A stretch of 64,000 bases of DNA, taken from NCBI GenBank assembly GCA_021234155.1, contig JAJEKV010000063.1, positions 7,274,095 through 7,338,094 of the forward strand, read 5' to 3'. The position numbers were made by a program, and so were the translations under genes. Origin of the DNA: Isoetes taiwanensis. Lineage: Eukaryota > Streptophyta > Lycopodiopsida > Isoetales > Isoetaceae. Of this stretch, positions 10,920-20,986 are shown piece by piece (the first letter of the stretch is position 1; the number at the start of each line of letters is the position of its first letter). The notes under the pieces are model-generated. The model did no database searches. It was not told the DNA's origin and saw only the letters and a program-made list of their open reading frames with translations.

Positions 10920-11830
10920 AACATTTGTATATATGATGTTTGTGCTCGACAAATGGCAAAAGTTCCATCACACCTAAATGGAAAATAGAAGTCACTTAGA
11001 CAAGAGTCATTTGTTCGTATGCAAATGGCACAAACACGCGGCACTTATGTGTCACTTATTACTTTGCCATTTACGTCGCTCGAAATGGCAAAAAGAAGCC
11101 CGCATATAAATGGCACATTCAAGTCACTCAAACAGGTGACATTTATTGGCATGCAAATGGCACAAACATGCGGCACTTATGGGGCACTTACATGACACTT
11201 ATTACTTTGTCATTTACGCATGTTAAAATGGCAAAACATAGACCACACTTAAATGGCACATGCATGACACTAATTTATGTGCCATTTATAAGATCAACAA
11301 TGGCAACGTAATCAGTGTAGTACCGTACTTACCGTACCGTACGTGTATGGTACGTATGCAACGTACAGTACGGGGTAACGTACGTCAGCTGATTTAACGT
11401 ACGAAAGTACGTTAAAATGTTGTTGTTCAAAATACGCGTACGGTACGTACGGTACCATAAAATACGTATGGTACGTACTTTAACCATTTTTTTTTGTGAA
11501 AAAAATCATAAAATATGGGTACCGTACCTATAAAGTATGTACCGTACCTGTAAAGCACGTACCGTACACGTACGTTAAACAACAGATAATTTTTTTTTTT
11601 TTAAATCATTGTTTGCACAAAATGCTTAAGTACGTACTGTACGTCCCGGCACGGTACGTAAGTACTTTAACTCGTACCGTACGCGTACGTAAACAACACT
11701 GAACGTAATTGTCATTTAAATGGCACATACTTGTCACGTATTTTGGTGTGCCAATTACAATGATATAAACGGCAAATTCAAGAAATTCTGCCATTTCTTC
11801 ATGCCATTTATGCTTATTTTTGTAGTAGTG
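10920..11830. repeat. CACTA subterminal repeats and terminus
   Basis: AATGGCA/AATGGCAC in both orientations recurs at least a dozen times (for example GCAAATGGCACAAACA twice, TGCCATTTA several times), with interspersed GGCACTTA and GTCACTTA. The block ends at 11,830 with TTTTTGTAGTAGTG. These arrays normally bind the element's transposase. The block is interrupted by the MITE at 11,313-11,701. Confidence 0.75.
11313..11701. mobile_element. Nested hAT-like MITE, 389 bp, with 8-bp target duplication
   Basis: The element starts CAGTGTAGTACCG and ends with ...TAAACAACACTG, giving CAGTGT(A/T)GT terminal inverted repeats. Perfect 8-bp direct repeats AACGTAAT flank it (11,305-11,312 and 11,702-11,709). 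Eight-bp duplications and CAGTG-type ends are standard for the hAT superfamily. The interior is dense in GTACGT/GGTACC-like palindromes and has no credible ORF, so it is non-autonomous. It sits inside the subterminal repeat array of the CACTA element and is therefore younger than it. Confidence 0.85.
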
Positions 11831-12960
11831 TCAGTAGAACCTCCAAAAAGTTGAAGGTGTTCCTAGCAAAACCTTCAATCTCAATGGTTTAGAACCTCCA
11901 GGTTGCTTAAGGCAACCATTCTGTGTGAGAAAACTCCACGACAAAAGCTCAAACACAAATTTTAAATCACTTTCCCAAATCAGAAAAAAAGACTGTCTTG
12001 GAAAAGATGATGCCATATGCAGACAAACAAGGATTTGATCATGATTTTAAATGCCATAGCTGCTTCAGATCTTGAGGAATGCTAGGAAAAAAGTTAGATG
12101 TCTTATGAATAGCACAAATCACTCAGTTATGCATTTTTGACTGGGTCAAAACTTGGTCAATATCCTTGGTAGAGAGTGATTTACTGCAAATCCAAAAAGG
12201 TAGATCTATTTTCTGTTTTGATGCTTGGATCTCCTTTCAATATGCTTGCATACAATGGTCAAATATACTTTTTGCATAAACAGATGCAAAATATCCTGGA
12301 ATTTCTTATTTTGATCTGACAGACTGTCACAAATTTTTCAAAACGCAAAGGGGAAATTTTACTCAAAAATATCTCCAAGGGTCGGATTTTCATTCATTCA
12401 AGAGTAACACAATCATTAAGCAGAATCCCAAGCTCTGTCTCTTGGGCACAAGATCAAATAGGTCTTTATATCAAGAAATCAATTGGTAACATCAGGTAAT
12501 CCACAGATGTCTGATGCCTGGAAGGCAAATTCAAGCATAAGTATTCAAAATCGGTCTTTCCTGAGAAGTTTTGATCAAATCCTTTGCCCAAAGCCCTCGA
12601 AAGTCTTCTGTGTTGTCTTCCCGCTATTCAAAGTGCCCTGTTCTGGGCTGTTCTTGGCAAATCCGGGTCAGAAACTTGTCTTTTAGTTTAATTATAAAGT
12701 TCTTGGTGTAGTTTAGGCAGATCCGAAGGCATATCTCAATGATTAAGTGGTTAATCTTGGTTAAATTGCCGGATCTTGGCATGATAGCGATTTTACGATT
12801 CTTGGAAAGCTTCTCGATATATCCCATAGGCGTTTATGAAAAGGGTAGCTCAGGTATATAAGGGATAGCACAGTCAGACTATTAAAATGACGTGCTATGC
12901 CCACGTGGGATTCGGTCCGTTACCGCCCCACACACCCGGGTGTACCATGTGGCGGGGGGA
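11831..12960. other. No gene seen
   Basis: About 1.1 kb between the CACTA terminus and the second MITE. Only short open frames without family features are present. A GC-richer stretch (12,900-12,960) includes GCCCACGTGGGATTCGG, with a CACGTG (G-box) core, but no adjacent coding start supports a promoter. Confidence 0.5.
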
Positions 12961-12968
12961 GATTGGAT

Positions 12969-13857
12969 CAGTGTTGTTTACGTACCTGTATTTTACGTTT
13001 ACATACGTCCCGTACCTTCCTCACAGTACTAAACGTACTATACCTATAAGTTGACAAGTCCAATTGGGCTCTTGTTTTATTAATACCGTACGTAACGTAT
13101 TAATACATATAGTACCTATGATACGTACTTTAAAAAAAAAAAGCGTCCAAATGACATTTGACCAATAGAATTGGTGAAATTATAAATTAGAGAAAATACT
13201 TTATTATATATTATAGAGAATAGGAGTAAAAAACACATTAGGAGACTTTAGACATTAGGGAAATTATGGAATTGTAGTTAAAAAAAAAACAATTTTCTTG
13301 CAAATAAAAACCCAAAACCTCTGCGTTTTTCCCCTCTTTCTTCTTACCCTAGCCGCGGAATCACAATGAAGATGGAGATGCAGACCCACCTTTCTCCTTC
13401 TTTTGTTATGGCAGGAGGCAGACCTTCTCCTTAATACTTCAGTAGCTTTGCATTCATGCCAGGAAAGAAATACAAAGGTCATCGGTGGTTAATAGCTTCA
13501 GATGCAACAAATGAGCAACATTACTTAAATTTATTTATCTGTGGCTGTAGATTGCAAACTAGAATATATCACTGGTACTGCTTCTAGAGTACGGGTTCAT
13601 TATTTAAAACTTGAAGTTCTTCATACTACTTGTTATTACAACTATTTCAACTGCAATACAAGAAATAATAGTTTTAAAAAATTATAGGAAGTACTTAACG
13701 TACTGTACATAAAGTACGTATTTTATGTATTTAATAAGTATTTTATAATTCCGAAAAACGTATTTAAAGTACTTTTTAAATGAGAGGTATGCATACGGTT
13801 TTAATACGTTAAGTACGTATAATACCCGTACTGTACTTAACGTACCTGACAACACTG
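12969..13857. mobile_element. Larger hAT-like element of the same family, 889 bp
   Basis: It begins CAGTGTTGTTTACGTACC and ends GGTACG-like ...CCTGACAACACTG, so both ends read CAGTGTTGT inward. Perfect 8-bp target duplications GATTGGAT flank it (12,961-12,968 and 13,858-13,865). Both end regions share the GTACGT-rich composition of the 389-bp copy. The middle (about 13,150-13,680) lacks that composition and may be cargo. No transposase frame is visible. Confidence 0.85.
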
Positions 13858-13865
13858 GATTGGAT

Positions 13866-14478
13866 AGGGGAGAATCTAGGCTTTTTTTTTTTTTTTTTTT
13901 TTTTTGAGGGGGGGTAGATAGGAAAAAAAAATTTAGTTCATAGAGTTTGGCACGTTTCCCAAGAAACCAAAAATCAAGGTCTAAATGAGTCCTTTTTTGA
14001 AAATTCTTTTTTTGCAGACAGAATCTTTTTTGATGCTCTATGCCATGGAAACATCTTTTTAGCAAAATGAACTCTTTGACTTTTGGGCTCAATATGGGTG
14101 AGAACATGGTGAGGTGGCAAGGAGGTAAGGTGAGTTGGCTAGATGAGGATGACATGGCAATGAGAGATGATGAGGTGTCAAACAAGTTGGCAAAGTATCC
14201 TTTTTCTAGTCAAATTAAAACTTTTGATGAGATGGAAGTGACGTGTGTGACACGTGTGTCATGATGTGGAGGCATTGGTGATGATGTGGCATGATGACAT
14301 GTCCCCTTATTGGTCAAAATAACATGTTTAGGAGAATTTTTGAAGAAAATAGAGTTTTAATGAGGGGTGACATGTGTGTGTGATGACATGGCAATGGTGA
14401 TGATGTGTATGATGATTTGGCAACTTTTGAGTGGTGACATGGGTCAACTTGGTGCTAGTGCATATAAAATTGCAAACT
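13866..14478. other. Low-complexity flank of the next transposase
   Basis: Contains a T homopolymer (about 13,880-13,904) followed by a G run, then a GATGACATGG-rich stretch. A 28-bp piece around 14,196-14,223 (TTGGCAAAG...CTAGTCAAA) recurs inverted at about 17,491-17,518, on the other side of the HGKG transposase. It could mark that element's ends. No gene seen. Confidence 0.4.
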
Positions 14479-17052
14479 TTAGTCAATAATTTGATCCTCT
14501 TTAGTTTTTGGTTCCTCTTTAGAAGAAACTGTACCAGAAAATAACTCCTTGGCAGCCTCCACAATATCATGTGCATTCTCTATCTTAGTATCAGGATATA
14601 GGAGTTGGACCATTCTGATCCATCTCTTTAATTCAGCAGCCTTGCCATCATGTTCTCCCTTTCCGTGGTTTGAACCAAAGTAATTCCACATCATATGAAT
14701 TAGAGTCTGATAAGAGTATCTAGCAATAAAATAAAATGGCCTTGCGGCTTTGAATTGTGATGCAAAGACCATCGGAAAAACCCGGTGCCTACGTGGTTTT
14801 GAGTCCTTGCTCTTCCATATAATTGAAGTGCATATTAAAGCAATGCGCACTAATAATAAGGTATCATGTTTTGCGGTCATCCGATATATAATAATGTGTT
14901 TCTTTTACTACTTCACCATTCTCAGCCACATGATAAGTAATGTGGACAAGAATGGTCACTTGCACGCTTGTCCAGTATTGAGATTGCATCTGTGTTCTCT
15001 CTTTCAATGTGTAATTTTCCGCAAAATCTACCACTGACACTATGACATCTGAAGGGAGATTATCGAGCATTTCCTAAACCTGCTTTTTATCTTGCCATTT
15101 GTATTTGAAATTGTGGAGGGGAAATTTTTCCAACCTGTCTTTGAGTTTGCTTATTAGCACTGCTGGTGTGGTCTCTTTGTATTGGTGTTTCAAAACTTTC
15201 TTAGGCTCTCCACGTTTATCCACACCTCCATGTTCATAGTCGATGTACTCCCATTTCACAACCTCCTCACTCTCTAATTCCTTGGGGCAGATTTCAAACT
15301 TCTTTATCCCACACTCACTACAAGTACCGGCCAAGACAATCCTTACTATAGAATTCATCAATCTCACCCTTTCCGCAAACAATACATTTCCAAAGATCAT
15401 CGATGTTCAGAAAAATCTTGCACTCACAAGTACATGACTTTGAGTGCTTCTTCCTGAATTTAGTTAAACCATCCAGCAGCATTTGTAACCTGACATGATG
15501 TATGCAACAACAAGTGTTATACTCTGCGAGCTTCACTACAAACCACGGCTTCAAATTTTGAAAAGCTGAAGCTCCAACTTTGACATTTGGATGTTTTGCT
15601 TTGAAAGCTTTATAGAGTTGCATCTAAGAACAAAACAATAGTTGATTATCAATCTCAAACGCCAAACCGCAAACATGAACCTCAAACTATAATAATGAAA
15701 TTCCAAACCACAAAATAAAACAATATCCATTAGAAACCTTAAAATCACAATCTAACCTAAAACCACAATCCATCAAACCATAATCTAGACCCACAATGTA
15801 ATCCACAACCACAATCACAAGAAAATTGAAACCAAAAACCACGTTCCAATCCAAAACTACAATCTAATCAAAACCATAATCTAGAACTACAATGTAATCT
15901 ACAACCACAACCAAGTTTAAACCACAATGCAACGAATCACAATATGACTTGAACCACAGTTTAATCTAACCACAATGTAATCCAAAACCACAATCTATTC
16001 CAACCATAATGCAATCTATCTTGGATCTAAAAGTATAATATACTATCTACAATACACAATCTATAATCTGTTACAGAGGATCTAGAGAAAACTGTGATCA
16101 AATCAAGCTTGAAAGAGTAGATAGATAATAGAGTAGTAACTAACTTGGCTTTGCTCTAAGTAATGTGTAGCATGCTCTTCTCTGATATTTCTTTCAAGTC
16201 TTCTAGATTTCACATCCTTTGTGTTTGGAGAGACCCTAGTATTAGAAATCCAAAAATCCTATACAAGAGCAATGACAGAATCAGAAATGGAATCACATCT
16301 TCTTCCCCTTCTATAGTACACCCATTTTCCTGAATTGCAATTTATCTCAAATTTGTCTCTCTTGCAGTGATCAAATTTCTTGGATGAACATCAAGAACTT
16401 TTCCCATTTTTTCAGTGCTTTTACGTTTCATTGCCTATTGCCATTGCTAAACAAGATTTTTTAGCAGCCATACAATCTAGACTAGTTGATTGCTTCATGA
16501 TATGGATTGAATCTCTGATATTATCTATTATGGTTGTTTTTGCTTCCAGATTCTTCAAGAGATCCCCAACTATCTCTTCCATAGCTTTATGTTCTAGTAC
16601 ATCAATCAATATTTCTCGTTTAATCTGGAGATTCATTGTTTTGTTTGCCTCAAGAATGAATTGACGGTGTTTAACACTACTCTCCTTTTTGTTGCACCAC
16701 TTTTATCCAACCCATCTTGACCTCCAATCTTCACCAATGCCTCATTAGCTTCTTTTTGTCTTTTTCTCTGTCTTTGTTTCTTCAGACGTTCTTGCTCAGA
16801 TCTCTTTTTTCTCTTCTTGATATTCTTTATAGTATTGTCCACAATACTAGGATCATGACTGATTGATATATCATCTGCATTCTCAAGATTGACACTAGAA
16901 ATAGTTGCATGTTCTAAACCACAATCTGAAACTTCCCCAGATTGAATTTCTTTCAACAATGATCTCAAACTCACCCTAACAAATGGATCTTCATTCTGAA
17001 TGTTCTGGATTTCTTCATCTGCCATATCTAAGAATACATCTTTCTTCTCCAT
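14479..17052 (-). pseudogene. Decayed transposase-like gene of an unnamed 'HGKG' family
   Basis: Pieces in order on the - strand: 17,052-16,633 (basic, KKRKKRSEQERLKKQRQRKR), 16,636-16,421 (MEEIVGDLLKNLEAKTTII), about 16,330-16,140 (DFWISNTRVSPNTKDV with an in-frame TAG before it), 15,623-15,318 (LYKAFKAKHPNVKVGASAFQ; Cys-rich HSKSCTCECK), 15,400-15,074 (LAGTCSECGIKKFEICP), 15,070-14,864 (SVVDFAENYTLKERTQMQS ... YYISDDRK), and 14,880-14,479 (ASQFKAARPFYFIARY, WNYFGSNHGKGEHDGKAAEL). The series 'DFAENY...Q..YW', 'H..ISDD', 'S(D/M)..ASQFK', 'W.(Y/F)F.S.HGKG..DG' recurs in uncharacterised transposase-like proteins of plants and animals with an RNase-H-like D...D...H/E layout. Frameshifts (one in an A run at about 14,870) and stops show it is dead. 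The superfamily name is uncertain. Confidence 0.6.
15640..16030. repeat. Degenerate AACCACAATC(T) repeat array
   Basis: About 400 bp made of irregular copies of AAACCACAATCTA-like units, on the + strand, between coding pieces of the transposase remnant (probably its intron). Two related units recur at about 17,205-17,240. Confidence 0.7.
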
Positions 17053-17801
17053 TTTTCAGAAATGAGGAACAAACTCCCTCTACGTTTCCACCGTTTGAGC
17101 ATTTGAAAAGATTCCCTCCAGTATTAATGAAGTGGTTGGTTATTATTAGAATTACTCATCGGTTACTGGAAAAGGCATCAACGTAATCAATGTTATACAA
17201 ATTCTCAAACCACAAATGCATTTCTTAAACCACAAATACAAGCTATACTTTTAAGCTATTTGGGGGGGACATGGGGGACACCAAAACTGATCCACTATAG
17301 CGTGAATCCACCCACTTCTCTTGATTCCTTTAGGAATTTTTGCACTTTCTCTCTCTTATTTTGATTTTTAGAGAGAGAATTTGACCCTAGATCATGGGGG
17401 TGGCCAAATTAAGTGGAATTTTTTGCTTTTACAAGATGATGGTGGGATGGTGGATGTGTGAGGTGTGAATGGTGTACGGATGACATGTTTTGACTAGAAA
17501 AAGTTTCCTTTGCCAATTTGCTATAGGATATGAAGGCTAGGCATGGAATTTGGAGGCATATGGGATCTTTTGCATAGAAGAGGAGATGAAGAGCTTAAGA
17601 TATGGATCACGTGAAATAGTCATGTGATCTTTCATGAATGTCTTCACCCTGGTCTTCAAGTGTCCACTTATGATCTCTAGGGATATGGTCTCTTCAAATC
17701 AATGGTGTTTGTGTATCTGTGCTCAAATCAACATGCAGGCATAAGTAAATCAACATGTGTCTTGCTCTTCTATGCTGCCATAGCATGAGCAACCCCTAGA
17801 C
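17053..17801. other. No gene seen
   Basis: AT-rich sequence upstream of the HGKG transposase. Contains the inverted partner of the 28-bp motif noted at 14.2 kb and a GA-rich patch. Nothing coding recognised. Confidence 0.4.
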
Positions 17802-18149
17802 GTGGATGCACAATTAGCACAGGTATATTTTGAGGAGGCAGAAGCTATGAATATTGGCCGCATCACTCGTAGTAGATCTAGGGCAGCAGCAGCTACTGCT
17901 GCTACAAATGCAAGTGTGACAATTTCTAGAGGAAGAGGTCGTAATCGTAGAAGAGGGAGCCATTGTCCTAGGACAATTGTTACAAGAGCATCTAGTAGTG
18001 CTTCAGGTGTTGTTGTTGCAAGTACTTTTAAAAATGTTGATTCTGAAATGTTTAAGGCAAACCATAACGAACAGGAATTTCATTTTAGCTTCGGAGATGA
18101 GCCTCTTGGTTCTGATTTTGCTAATTATGATAGCACGTTGAATTTGTAA
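17802..18149 (+). CDS. Hypothetical protein, 115 aa, RG/Ser-rich (possible last exon)
   Basis: The frame is coding-like in composition: an acidic start (AQVYFEEAEAMNIG), an Arg/Ser and Ala-rich middle (ITRSRSRAAAATAATNASV, SRGRGRNRRRGSHCP) and a polar tail ending FGDEPLGSDFANYD. The frame is open upstream (LDVDAQLAQ...), so the ATG may be internal to an exon. Some transposases end with similar low-complexity basic tails. No domain is recognised and there is no neighbour to define its role. Function unknown. Confidence 0.35.
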   Translation: MDAQLAQVYFEEAEAMNIGRITRSRSRAAAATAATNASVTISRGRGRNRRRGSHCPRTIVTRASSSASGVVVASTFKNVDSEMFKANHNEQEFHFSFGDEPLGSDFANYDSTLNL

Positions 18150-18399
18150 CTTTTGTTTGTTCATTGTTTTGCTTGACTTTTTATGTTAAATAAGTACATG
18201 GTAATCTGTTAAAGCTTTATGTTAACTAGTGCATTGAGTTAAACGTTTGGAAACACAGTTAGTGAACTATTTGGAACCCAAATATGGTGCTGTTATTCAA
18301 AAATATTACGTTAATCTGTTACCTTAGGTGCATATTTTAAGTTTTTTAAGTTTTCTAACGTTTTTAAAGGTTTTAATGTTTGCAAAGTTTTTAACATTT

Positions 18400-18511
18400 T
18401 TTATGGAATAAAAACGTATTCTAAGATTTTAAAAACCAAAAATAAAAAATGTTGGAAATACTTAAAAAAAATATGCAACCCGTACGGTATGCAACTTACG
18501 TGATAACACTG
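18400..18511. mobile_element. Fragment with a hAT-MITE-like end
   Basis: The sequence CAACTTACGTGATAACACTG (ending 18,511) read inward is CAGTGTTATCACGTAAG, like the ends of the 389- and 889-bp MITEs, and it is preceded by the palindrome CCGTACGG. The opposite end and a matching 8-bp duplication (CTCAGACC expected) were not found, so it is truncated or a chance likeness. Confidence 0.35.
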
Positions 18512-18547
18512 CTCAGACCAGGAAGAAATGGTCTTTTTGTAAACCCT

Positions 18548-18660
18548 AACTTTAAGCTTGGCGTGGTAAGGTTGGAGTTGGGAGGTCACGGGTTCAAATT
18601 TGGGTTGAGGGGGGCAAAAAGAACATATATACTACTAATACATGAGCTTTTTGCTCAAAT
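18548..18660 (+). mobile_element. SINE-like element with tRNA-type promoter boxes
   Basis: GCTTGGCGTGGTAAGGTTGG resembles an RNA polymerase III A box (TRGY..AR..GG), and GGGTTCAAATTTGGG about 35 bp downstream resembles a B box (GGTTCRANNC with a mismatch). This A-B spacing and the 'GTGGTAAGGTTGGAGTTGGG' style are typical of plant Au-like SINE heads. No tRNA cloverleaf could be closed, so it is not annotated as a tRNA. The 3' end is not defined. Confidence 0.5.
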
Positions 18661-19820
18661 ATCCTGATTCAAGTTTTCTTCCTTTTCACATAAATCTAGT
18701 TTTCATCCTAATGGCTTACAGGTTAAGTAAAGGAGAATGATGAAGGCTTTCATGACATGCAGTGTTCAAGATAAATAGTTGGCCGGCCATTTGCCCTCCG
18801 CCTCATCTGTCTATAGTTTTAGAAATTGTCATTTTTGCATCCATATCAAATCCCCTTGGAATCCCCTATTATTGTGCTACATATTTATTTTTACAAATCT
18901 GAACTGAATGTGGATATACAGCAAAAGCATAAGCACAATACAATATGGCATCTTCCATTCAAATCATGTACACAAGTGCTGCAAATAGCCTGTTAATAAA
19001 GAAAAATAAATTGGATAATACATGGCTAAATAGAATGAAGTGTTAGATTTCCTTACCACATAGATTTTTATCCATATAACATGTCAAAGACCTTTCCAGT
19101 CTATGTTGCACAATAGTAAAGTTCATACTCCTCTCCAGTTTGACATGCTCAGCATGTTACTGCCTGATGGACAATGTTGAATGAAGCAAGTCGTTCCTTC
19201 TGGCCTTCATGGAATATAATCTTCGTGAACCTGCCAAAAATTGAATGTCAAATTGCATTTAATTAAAGTGGGTCTCATGCGATTCCCACTTTTTTTTTGG
19301 AACCCTCTTATTTCTAACAAAAAGGACGTGCATTTTGGGCTAATTTCTCATTGAAAAGAAGAATTTATTCGTGTGAGGTTGAATCCCTTCACGAAGACAT
19401 TTCGCTTAATGGCAAGTCGAGAAAAGTAAAAACACATCCAAAACCAAGGAAGTTGTCTATCTACTTAAAAAAAGTGCTAGTCTTAGAAGAATTTATATTT
19501 ATAAATGAGATCATTACAATATATATTACAATGGATAAAGATACCATGGCGGCTGTGCTGTCATAATGGTTACACCCTCTTCATGCACGAACCACCTAAT
19601 AGGAACAATGTGTGGAGCACCTCCCGATTTGTTCCATGACACGGGAGCAACTTAAAGATGATAAAAATCTGTCGAGGACGTGCTTCATGGGCCATGCGCC
19701 GGCCTGTCCAACCGATGTCATCATCCTCTTCTCGCCTCTTTTCTTGAGCATGTATTATCTAGAATCAAGTTACTCAAGTGATGCTAAAGACAAGACACAT
19801 TAAATAGGAGCCAAATCTGG
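18661..19820. other. No gene seen
   Basis: Unique-looking AT-rich sequence with only short frames lacking domain features. Confidence 0.4.
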
Positions 19821-20215
19821 GGGTCATTTCTGAAAAAGGCAAGTCTGAGGGACTTTCTCGATATATGAGTCAAGAAGTAGAGTGAAAAATTCAGGTTTGA
19901 AGGCCTTCTGTGGCTTGCAAAGCAGTTCAAAGTGAAAATGAGCAGGTCTGAGGGCCTTCCTCGACTAGTCCAAAGTGAAAAAGGCAAGTCTGAGGGTCTT
20001 TTTCGACTCGAGAGTCGAGAAAAACACCTCCGAGTAAAAAGGCAGATCTAAGAGCCTTTCTTGACTAGTCGAGAAAGGTAGCTCAGAGTAAAAACAGGCA
20101 GGTCTGAGTGCCTTTCTTGACTCGCGAGTTGAGAAAGGCAATTCAGAGTGAAAAGGCAAGTCTGAGGGCCTTTTTCAACTCGTTGAGAAAGGCAGATCAG
20201 TGAAAACGGCTAGTT
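19820..20215. repeat. Degenerate tandem array with palindromic core, about 65-bp unit
   Basis: Six or so copies share GGCA(A/G)(G/A)TCTGAGGGCCTTT, followed by a palindrome around TTCGACTCGAGAGTCGAGAAA-like sequence (each about 8+8 bp), then AGTGAAAA. Copy ends near 19,840, 19,950, 19,990, 20,050, 20,110 and 20,165. The open - frames here are translations of the repeat and are not called as genes. Confidence 0.75.
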
Positions 20216-20986
20216 AGTAGGATATATTTTTTTTTTTAAAGCGAGGTCTCAATAGGTCAATACATTTGGTTTGTTAATAAGATTCTCAAGATAAGAGTGC
20301 TAGACTAAACATTTAAGTCTCCTTTTTTTTTAAGAAGAAAACGAACAACTTTCACGTATCATATCATATTACTATACTTTTATTCACATATGATCAAACA
20401 TGCAAAAGTGTGGAGAACCGACTTACCTTCAAACATGGTTTCTAGCTCCAATTTTATGGAGCACACTTGCCAGGAATTTCTATAATAGACTTTAGTTAAA
20501 TAGTTTGTACTGTCTTCTTGGAGCTCAATTCATGTAACACATTTCACATTAATACAAAATATTATGTTTATTACCTGTTGTACTTCTCTAATCTGAGATG
20601 CTTTGGTTAATGAATGCTAATGTATACTACTATATTACATTGAAAGAAAATAATGTAGACAGCTATAAGATTGTAGACTGTGAACATATGGTTAAGTTAT
20701 TCATTCATAGAAATAAGACATTCGTCATATTTAAACTTTTGTAATTCAAAACTTCATGCAATTAGCATGTTCATATAACTTCAAGAACTTGGTACATACG
20801 AGTTTGCTTTGTTTTGCAATCATAAATCTAAACATCATTCTGTAAAACCGTGCATTTGTAGTGACATTATTAAACTTATCACAAAATGGACCAGAATTTG
20901 GAAATCTGATATATATAAATCTTATCTGATGGGTAACATTGACGTAGAACTCAGATGTAAGTAAATTGCTAAAATGAATGAAACAA
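20216..20986. other. No gene seen
   Basis: AT-rich flank of the Harbinger pseudogene, about 770 bp. It includes TTTGTAGTG at about 20,852, too weak alone to call a CACTA end. Confidence 0.4.

Larger units (their letters stand above)
1..11830. mobile_element. CACTA (En/Spm-type) DNA transposon; left end outside the window
   Basis: The right end is defined by a 3' terminus reading TTTTTGTAGTAGTG (11,817-11,830), the reverse complement of CACTACTACAAAAA, a classic CACTA terminus. Inside it lie many direct and inverted AATGGCA(C) motifs (10,930-11,312 and 11,710-11,820), like the subterminal transposase-binding repeats of En/Spm. The element carries a TNP2 gene on + (7166-10,673) and a Transposase_24-type gene on - (6660-1292), divergently transcribed from about 6.7-7.1 kb. 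No matching CACTAC terminus with inverted TGCCATT repeats was found to the left, so the element probably extends past position 1 and exceeds 11.8 kb. An alternative is that the left end was deleted. Confidence 0.72.

Noticed and set aside
15640-16030. CRISPR-like regular array
   Set aside because: Units are irregular, without constant repeats and unique spacers; this is eukaryotic simple repeat.
19784-20159. Two - frames of about 65 codons with repeated 'PFYSELPFSTRESRK'-like text
   Set aside because: They are translations of the palindromic tandem array, not genes.
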